DNA of 64,000 nt from Plumapathes pennacea (taxonomy: Eukaryota > Cnidaria > Anthozoa > Antipatharia > Myriopathidae), in NCBI GenBank assembly GCA_964036295.1, contig OZ038466.1, positions 2,170,001-2,234,000 on the forward strand. The letters are read 5' to 3'. Shown piece by piece: positions 44,601 through 54,300 of this stretch. Every line of letters starts with the position of its first letter. Position 1 is the stretch's first letter. A program made the translations under genes and the position numbers. Below the pieces are notes generated by a model. That model was not told where the DNA came from. It did not search any database and saw only the letters and a program-made list of their open reading frames with translations.

Positions 44601-47600
44601 GGGATGCATGTTAAGCTGTTCACGTCCACCGTAACAATTCAGCGTGGAAAAAGAAAGTGAATATTCTTATTTCCTGTTCGTGGTATACCTGAAAACTAGC
44701 TAGAGTATTTCCACGTTAAGCATACAATTTACATTTACATTTTTTTACATCATTGTTTACTTCTCTCAGTTATGGGCGTTGTCGGAGTTTTGACCGGATT
44801 CTCTCCCTTTTGCTCGTTCGTTTCTTTGTTGTTTACTTCCTTCTCTTCTCTTTCTGTTCTTCTTTGTAGCTGTTTTAATCTCCCTTAGTTCATTAGTTTC
44901 ACCCTCTTCTTTCTTACCGTCTTGCCCAGCTACGACCGCCAGACCGCGCACTTGTTCAGTCATTGATTACATGTGCCGAAATGGCGAGTGCATCTCAAGG
45001 TCGTACCATTGTGATGGCCGCCGCGACTGTAATGATGGTTCTGATGAGATTGGCTGTGGTAAGGGAATTGCTATCTTCCAACAGTGCAGTCCCAACGCTT
45101 AGTTTCCTAAGTAGTTGTGACGTATGTTGTATGTGTTTTTGCGTCTTGTGTTTGTGTTTAGGTCCAGTCACGCCAACTGCCTGTCCAGGTTCCGTGAGTG
45201 TTGTATTTGTATTTAGGTCCAGCCACGCCGACTGCCCGTCCAGGTTTCCTGAGTGTTGTGTTTTGTATTCAGGTCCAGTCACGCCGACTGCCCGTCCAGG
45301 TTTCCTGAGTGTTGTGTTTTGTATTCAGGTCCAGTCACGCCGACTGCCTGTCCAGGTTTCCTGAGTCTTGTGTTTTGTATTCAGGTCCAGTCACGCCGAC
45401 TTCTTGTCCAGGTTTCCTGTGTGACAGGGGCACGTTGTGTTTGCCATCTATCAAGCGCTGTGATGGTCACGCAGACTGTAGGGATGGAACCGATGAAACC
45501 ACCTGCGGTGAGAGCCCCACATAACTAGACATCATGTATTAAACGGCGAGCTTGAATTATCGTGACACATTTTTTTTTTACCGCAAGGGAAGCGAAACTA
45601 AAGCGTTTTATATTAGCTTTATTAGAGACTGTAGAACACTTATTTGAAACCTCACTCAACTTAACAGGTAATCAAAATGAATGTGTGATCAAAAGGAGCT
45701 TGATGACACCCAAGGCCCATGGTTGGTGTCATGGGGCATTGTAGAAAAGGAAGAAAGAGGCGCGCGTGGGACGACGGGAAGAGGGACGGGGCGGGAGCCT
45801 CGGCTTCTTTTCTCTCCTTCTCCCTTCTCACAATCCCACGCGCACGTACACTGAGAAACCTAGAGGTGGAACACTTAGGTTGCTGCTTGTTCATTGCAAA
45901 AAACACTGCCGCGGCTAGTGCCGATATACAACTTGATATGTGTCCATTGCAACCTAATTCTAGTTTAGTATTTAATATTTAATTATTTGCACTTTCCAGA
46001 CTCGTTGAAAGTGACCGGACTGTATGTATTGAGTACGACTGGTCAGTCCGTCTATCTCTCATGGACACCCGTGTCGGTAGCGCTTCCAGGAATGATCATC
46101 ATAGGGCACAGGATCACTTATCGGACCACCAGAGACCACTCGAATCCGATAATTAACGCGCCCTGGAAGACAAAAGACGTTAGGTCTTTGAATTACGCTG
46201 CCATCGACGGTCTGCAGCCGTGTTCAGAGTATGAACTCCGCGTGCAAGTCCGTACTTCTGCACTTGTTGGGCCGCCCACTGATGCCGTGAAGGCCACCAC
46301 TCAATTAGTCAGTAAGTAGCTGATGGTTCTGTTTATCAAGGATCGCGTAGCGGACTGGGGCTACGAGGCAACGTTTCTTTCCAGGGTTGTTTTCTCTGTA
46401 TGATTATCGAATGGCTGGCAGTTGCAGTCGCGCAATCTGCCCCGAGTTCTTTCGCTGCTATTGAGGGGAACATGCTGAAATACAAGGAACTGTTTAACGT
46501 TTCAAGCTGTGTTAAGTGGCTGTACTACATACTACAGTTGTAGGTATGAGGACATGCAAGCGGGATAGTTTTCAGCACAAACATTCTCCTATCTCTGCCA
46601 TTCTTTTGTTATTTGACTGTAAAGCAATGCGCGCGTGTTGAATAGATTCGTGACAAAGATTTGGTGATGCATGTGTTGTAAAACTATTTTCTATTTGTTT
46701 TACTGTTTCCTTGCCAATACCTCACACAATATATTTTTTCTCTTCCGCAGAAACTAGTGCCCCGTTTGATATCACAACAATAAAGTTGAGTGACCACGCC
46801 CTCAAGATCAACTGGCACTCGCCAACTGTGTTTTGTCGACCAGTCACCAACTACAGGGTCCGGTTATTTTTACTCTTCTGTTTTACGATGCGTCTCTCCT
46901 TTCATCCCTTCCTCCCTTTCTTGCTTCCTCCTTTGATTATTGGATATAAATTTCAGGGATTTCATGGTTTAACTTTAGGACCGAGAGTTGAAACTATATT
47001 TTGTATTTAGTCATGTAAATACATTCAGTAAATGTCGCGTGGCAACGACAGGGAGACATCTGAATGTGTAATGGATTTTAAATAGCTGAATTTTTGCGAA
47101 CTCTTCTATTTCTCTGTCAGATTTACTACCAGAGGGTAGGAGGGATAAGATATGAAAAGTGGACTTCCAATGTCAATGAATACATACTAGATGGGCTTAG
47201 TCCTGGATTTCGATACGATATCACGGTGTGTGAAACCTCTCAATATTTGCTTTACTTCTTTCTTGATTATTGTTTTACTTTACTGTAACTCCTTTCTTGA
47301 TTATTATTTTAATTTACAGTAACTTCTTTCTTGATTATTCCAAAATCTTTGTTTCTTCCAGATCACGGCGTATGACAACATCAATAAATTTGGAACGCCT
47401 TCACAGCTGCATACTGTCACCATACCTAACGTACCAGTTCGCCCATCTGGTGAGTACCTTGACCGACTTCGAACAAACACGAGAATGTCGTTGAGTGAAC
47501 CGTCATTATTTCTACGAAAAACATTTTAATCCTTATTTCTTAGTAAGTGCGGATTACGTCATTTCTAAAAAAAGTACAGTTAGCCCCTTATTTCTCAGAA

Positions 47601-50600
47601 AGCACGCTGTTTTAAGTTCCCCTTTTTCAACATAGGATTTAGTTAGTCACCCAGGATACATCCACACAGGGCAAATGTCTCGTTAATAGGTCCAGTCCAA
47701 CAACTGGAGGCGAGTGATGTGCAGGCTACTAAAGTCACGCTGATTTGGCAGCAGCCAACTAGGTCGGATGGTTCCAAGATTGCTGTTTTGGTAATGACTT
47801 TTTCGTTTTACAGTTGTACACTTTCGTGGTTGATGGATTGGAGAGGATACCTTATCGTTTATTGATGCAGATAATGTTAATAAGTACCGTGTGGAGAGAT
47901 TTAAAGATATTGCCTATAAAAACACTCACCACTTTTCAGTACGATCTGAAGGAATATTTAGAAATAGATTCTGGTATTCCACAAGGTTTTTCAACGTATC
48001 TTTCGGCGATGTTACTGCAACTACTTGTGCTGATGCTACCACTACTACCACTACCAATACCACTACGACAACTACGATAAGGACTATCGTTACCACTATA
48101 TAGATCTGCTACTACAACCATCAACCAGCTTGTGTGACCTTGCGTGACATTCTTTTTGCAGGGTTATCGTGTGTACAAGGACCGCATCTTTTTTAGAACT
48201 GTTACCAGCCACAGCATCACTGTCACAGAGTTACAGCGGGGAATCGCCTACACTTTTGAAGTAAAACCTTACAACGAGGTGGGAGATGGGCCTGCTGCTG
48301 ATGTAGCTGTCACCACAAAAGGAGGTGAGTGCGTGAATATTTGGGTCTGCTTTTCACGAGCAACGCAAGCACAAGAGATATGCGTCAGTGAAAACGGGCG
48401 ACGCAACGCTTACGTTGAACCTGTTTTTACTGTGAAATAAGGACTTTTGTGCTTACGCTTATGCTTGTGCAGCTTGTGCTTGCGTCACTCGTAAAAACCA
48501 GGCTTTAGGCAACATTGTGACTGGCGAGAATGAGCGCGACTGGAATCTTGACCGTGTGTTGGCGCTGTTTGTGTTTGTTCATGGGATGGTGTTGTTTGCT
48601 CGTGGAATTGGTATTGTTTGGTCGTGGTGTTAATGTGATGTTTGTTGTGGACTTAGTGTTGTTTGTTAGTGATGTAGGTGTTGTTTAGTCTTGTTGTTGG
48701 CGTTTGGTTGTGGCCGCAGTGTTGTTTGGGCGTGGTGCTTGGTCGTGGAGTTGGTGTTGTTTGGTCGTGATGTTGGTGTTGTTTAGTTGTGGACTTGGTG
48801 TTGTTTGGTTGTGTGGTTAGTGCTGTTTGGTAGTAGTCTGTTTCGTAGGTGTGGTCTTGGCCTTGGTCTCTCTTGGTCACATGGTCTGGGTCTTAATCAT
48901 GATGGTAGTCGTGGCCGCGTTCTTGGTTGTGTAGCATGTATACTTCAGAATAACTGAGTGCTAGCGTAGTGCTGACGAAGGTATAGCTGGCGTAGTTCTG
49001 GCGTCAGGCGTCAGTGTTGTCAGTTGAGTTGAGTTGAAAGTTGGTTGTGTTCCGAGTCGTTGTGGTCGTCGAGTGTATACAGTTCAGCCGTGAGTTAATA
49101 AATACCGGATTTTACAGTTGTTTCATTTGTTGGTTTGAAATTTTTGTCGTGAGATGCTAATTTATCAAATTTCGCGTCTTTGCAGCTGGAGTTGGTGCCC
49201 CAACTAATGTGGTTGCCAAAGCAGTGAATAACAGAGCGGTCAAGTTGAGGTGGCGTGCTCCCAAAAATGCTGGCCCATCTCCGGTAAGTACTAGTGCTGA
49301 CATATTGTTAAAATGACTATTTCCTCGAACACATTCGTCTTGTTACCTAATCTTTGCCTTAGATCACCCAGTCTGTTAAGTCAGGTTAATGTCCATCAAA
49401 TAATTGTCGTTTCGGGTCTCTTTCTTTAATTTATTTTTGTTTTGTTTTGTTGATTCTACTCGGCAGGTTTACTTCATTTTCTTCGGAACGACACTTAGTG
49501 GCGTCAGTATAGTTCCCGTTGGTCACACCACTTCCACGACCTTCACGGTTGGGAATCTGCGAAGTGATACGGTGTATGTCTTTCAAGTGTCAGTGGGCAG
49601 AGACGGTGTTCGAAGTAGCCCAGTTAATGCCAAGCCTGTCTTGGGTAAGATGAATTAGACTCTTGTCGAGACGTTGTTGTTGTTGGTGTTGTTGTTATGT
49701 TGTTGTTGTTTTTGGTGGTGGTCGTGTATTTTCCCGACATAGCTATTTTGGGGGCATGCAGCATATGAGGCGTTTTGGGGAGGAAGAAGGAAGAATAAAA
49801 GGGAGAGAAGGAAGGAAGGAAGGAAGGGAGGGAGGGAGGGAGGGAGGGAGAGGGAAAACGGAAAAGAATAAGAAAACACAGGGGAGTCACAGTCGAGAGT
49901 CATGAAATTTGCCAATGTTGTTTTTCAGAGAAAGACAGACAGCCCGTACATAGCCTTCACGCCACGCTTAGTACTTCCAACACGGTCACATTGACTTGGG
50001 GAAAGCCAGTTAATGTCTCCAGCAGAGAAATCAATGTAAGATGCAATAGCTGAAATAAAAAGCACAGTCAGAAAAGAATTGTTGTTGAAGGAGATGTTTG
50101 ACAGTAATTTTGTGACACTTGGTATCGAAGGAGATATGTAGAGTACAAGGAGCACATGCTTTTTGTGTGTTTCTAACGTACATTTTTGTGTTTCTAACTA
50201 GCGGCACAAGATTCTGTATTCTTACGAAGAGTCCGGTACAACGACAACCAAGACTGTGTATACTCAAGACAATAAACTTGGCTATACCTTGAAGTATCTG
50301 CATTTCAACACATTGTACACCTTCACTGTTATGTCGGAACTCATTAATAACAAAGAAGGCGAGGCAGTGCACGTGAAGAAAACAACGGGCCATTTCACAG
50401 CTTCAGTTGGTAATGTGAAAGCCACTCTCAAAGCCAGGCACCTCCGGCTGACCTGGAGCATCCCGCCACTGATAGACCCCAAGAAAGGGCTAAAGGTACG
50501 ATATCTGTAGCTGCTGCTGCTACTGCTACTGCTACTGCTACAAACCGTAAACTAACTGTAAACTACCACTGCTACTGTTACTGATGCTACTATTAGTAAT

Positions 50601-51298
50601 ACTAATTCTACTGCTGCTGCTACTGTACTATTCCCATTTTTATACTCTCTTGTTACTGCCACCGTTGTTGTTGTTGTTGTTGTTGTTGTTGCTACCTCGG
50701 TACTGCTAACTGTACTACCGTCATTGTTATTATTGCTTCTGCCACTGTTGCTACCGCAGCTCCTTCTGTACCGCTTGTGCTGTTGTCCTTGTTAGATTGT
50801 TCTTGTGTTGTCCATACAGCGATGCAGCTAAACGCATGAAACTCTTGTTTGCTCAGTATTATAGAATCTCCTGGACCGTCCTAACCAGCCCTGAAAAATC
50901 CGGAAATGCGAAGATTACAGCGTCAACTTACACGATAGATGTTGAGTCTGGTCAGGATTACCTCTATCGTGTGAGCGCTGTCACCACATATGGTGAAGGA
51001 GCTGCCTCCTATATTGATGTTTCTGTTCCTTCTTACTTTGTCCAAGTTCAGAATCTTAAAAGTAGCTTGAACGGTCAAACGCTCACTCTCACGTGGGACG
51101 CACCAAAAGATGAGGACGAGATACATATCGAGGTAGGTTTGTGTTGTGAGTCATAGGGTGCAGATCGTGGAGCGGCGAGCAAAACGCGGCGGAGGGGGAG
51201 GGGGTGAAATGGAAGGAGAAAACGACTACCGTACTTCTACTTTCCCTTTTTGCCCCCCTCCCCCACTGCAGTTTTCTGCCCTCCATCCAAAAACCTGC

Positions 51299-51376
<78 letters not shown>

Positions 51377-54300
51377 GTCTATCTGTCTGTCTGTCTGTCT
51401 ATTCTAAGTTTCCTTGATAGTACTCATTCAACCTTTGAAATTACAAAGATAAATTCCTCTGAAGTGTTGAAATTTTTACGATGTGTGTACAGTTTAGATA
51501 CGAACGAGGATTCTCTTTTGTTTTAGTACTACCAGGTGTCCTGGTGCCACGATTGCAGCGTGTGGAACGGAAACAGCAGCCGAGTGCCAGCGAGTCAGAC
51601 GTCCTTCAGATTACAAGTGGAACGAGGGCTTGAATATCAGATTGCCGTCAAGCCCAGGTTGACGGACGGACTCGGAACAGCAGTCGAACTAAACATTACC
51701 GTACCGTCCATCAAAGTTAAGGTGCAAAACTTACGGGGCAGCTTGGGCCGGTATCAGAACAGTGTCATCCTGTCGTGGAATTCTCCACGGGCATCAGATT
51801 TGCCGTCATCTTGTCCAGTGCAAGTAGGTTGTGCGACAGTGTGGCAATTCTCCTCTTTCCTCTCCCCCTGTGTCATTTTACTTCTATGACACGCAGATTT
51901 AGCAATCAAATCCCCCCCCCCCCCCCCCCTTCTGTCTGTCTGTTCAGTTTAGCAATTCTCCTCCTCTCTTTTTAGGCGACCATCGCAGTTAGAGCAGCAC
52001 TTGTTTTTATGGTTCGTACATTATTGAAAGGCGCTTGGATATGCTCAATTTGAGCAGCAGTCCTTGGAAAGATGATAAATCGACCAGACCAGCTTAAGTC
52101 AATCCAGAAATGAAGGAGCTGATAATGTAACCCTAGTTACCAAGTCAACCGCCTTTCGAAAAACAGCATGATAGAAAACCGTTCAGGTGCAGTCAGTCGA
52201 GGAGAAACTTTGAAATAGCTTTGTGTCCCAGAAAAATGAACATTGGCCTCAAAATTAGATTTAGATTTGAAGATTTTAAGTAATTTTAAGTAAATTATTG
52301 CAGTAGATATCACAGCTCTCTACCCTTCTGTTGGTTGTAACCTTAGATAATGATTTGGTCATTTCATCTTTTAACGTTTAGGAATACGAGATAACGTATT
52401 CATGTACTGCTGGATACGTGGCTCACTGCTACTGGTCTTATCTAGAGACCACGAGAACAAACGAAACAAGAATCACCATCAACATGACTCGCTATGACAT
52501 GGTCTATGACTTCAAAGTGCGCCCAGTCACTCCTTGTGGTAAGGGACAGGCATCCCAAGTTATTATAAAGATTCCTACTGTTCCTTCTTCAAACATTGAC
52601 GACCTTCAATGCAAGGGAAGCGGCAATGAAATAACAGTTACCTGGAAAGCGCCAGGGCCATATTTCCCAGTGCAGTTCTTTTTCGTAAGTGCTTTTGGTA
52701 AAACCGTTTTCTTGTAGTGTTCCTTGTGGTATGTTCCTTTGTCTGTTTTATTCACTTTGTTACGTTTCCCCTTTTTTCGCAGCGCTACGATATCCAGTAC
52801 CGTTGTAGAGAGTGCTTGCGCCACTGGTGGTACTACGAATCAATACGATACTTCAACCACACCATCTACCAATTTTATGGGGAACCAGGAAATACTTATG
52901 ACGTGAAAGTGCGAGCGAGCACCTGGTATGGCTCAGGAATGTTTGTGCAGTGCAACATTACAACTCCAGCCCTCCCAGTCAAGGTGAACAACTTCACATT
53001 ATCGACAAAGGGCGGCACGACGACTTTCTCCTGGGAGAAACCTTCTACCATGAAAGGAACGTTTAAGGTACGCAGGAATGTAGGAATTATGGGCGAAGAG
53101 CGAGCGTTGTATGAGGAATATTTCTTTGGCGTGCATCAGAACAACAGCGCCAGAATAACATGTGAAGAAACCACGAGCCATGTGCAGTTGAATTTGATTT
53201 TTTTAAAATTGGTTCCGTTGTACACCACTACTTTATTACACTACAAGTCACGCACGAAAGCATATAGTGTCCATCCTTCTTTGAAGCAGCAGATACACAC
53301 GAAAAACTTTAATCTATGATTAGCAAGCTTTCAGAAAACATGTTTCTTTTTTTTACTAGAAATATATGTAAGGCCGGCGCGCAAAATGGGTTTGATTGCA
53401 TGTCGTTCCCAAATGTACATTGTATTCTGATGCTTGACCAATAGAGCCCGCGGTAGGCGGTGGGTAGCATTTTCCGCTTCTCGTGTTAAAAATCGAGCGC
53501 TGGACTACTGCTATCAATTCAGTAAGCATGTAACAAGTGTATCTTACAAGTTGGACCATCCTTTTAAACGGAATCTGCAAAACCGTTCAAATACAGGTCC
53601 CAATGCGTAACTACAACAGTATTGGTATTGGGTTCAATTGTTACTTTCCGGCAGGTGTGCTCTCTTCAAATAACCTTGGCTGTGTCTCTCTGAAACATTT
53701 GCGACTTGCAAATGTTTCATTGCATTGGCCCCTGATCCCGGTTTACCTAAATCGTGCTCTGAACTGTAGTGTGTGAAGTACTAGCTGCTCATGTTTCTTG
53801 TATCCAGTTACTCGAGCTCTTATCTTTTTCTCTCGTCAGTTCTATAACCTGATATTGACTTGCACTAACTGCGCCTGCGACCGGTCGCTTCAGACAATCG
53901 TAGTAAAAGGTAAGAAAACAAAATGTTATTTCACCACAGAATATAGCTGCAGGAAAATGCAATCTTTAAAAGTGTTGTTTCAGGTGTAATGTTAATTGGT
54001 GGATTCTGAGTTTCTCGTTTGCATCGGTCTCACAACGAGGTCTATTACTTATCATCGAAATTTAGTTTTACGAAAAGTGCTCTCCCACCCATAGTCCTTT
54101 TGGTATCAAAACCAGTCATCCAGATTTGAACAGTGCCCATTGGATCGAGTTCGTCTGTAAATATTCGTTTTTCTGCAAGTCTGACGTAAAAGGCAGTAGA
54201 CCCCTCTGGAGGGCACAACAACAAGGTATTTTTGACTTGAAAAATATATATTAATTCCCATAGAAAAAAGGTGTATTCGGGCGAGTTGTTCAGGCAGTGT

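Larger units (their letters stand above)
41013..45507 (+). other. SORL1: SORL1 exons 22-31: ten LDL-receptor class A repeats
   Basis: Exons 41013-41126, 41493-41609, 41871-41993, 42216-42359, 42563-42679, 43327-43482, 43976-44122, 44288-44452, 44930-45058 and 45385-45507, each phase 1 at both ends with one repeat (residues about 1052-1496). Six cysteines and a CD..(N/D)DC.D.SDE calcium cluster are visible in nine of them. Repeat 8 (exon 29) reads [13 protein letters not shown], losing several acidic ligands. Human SORLA has 11 repeats, so one is missing or was missed. Class A repeats bind basic ligands such as RAP and ApoE. Confidence 0.9.

Noticed and set aside
45160-45400. Regular repeats resembling a CRISPR array
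   Set aside because: The units are contiguous with no unique spacers, and lie in an animal intron.
45253-45528. Frame suggesting a Cys-rich repeat protein
   Set aside because: It reads through intron repeats that copy the exon 31 acceptor; only 45385-45507 is in the SORL1 frame.
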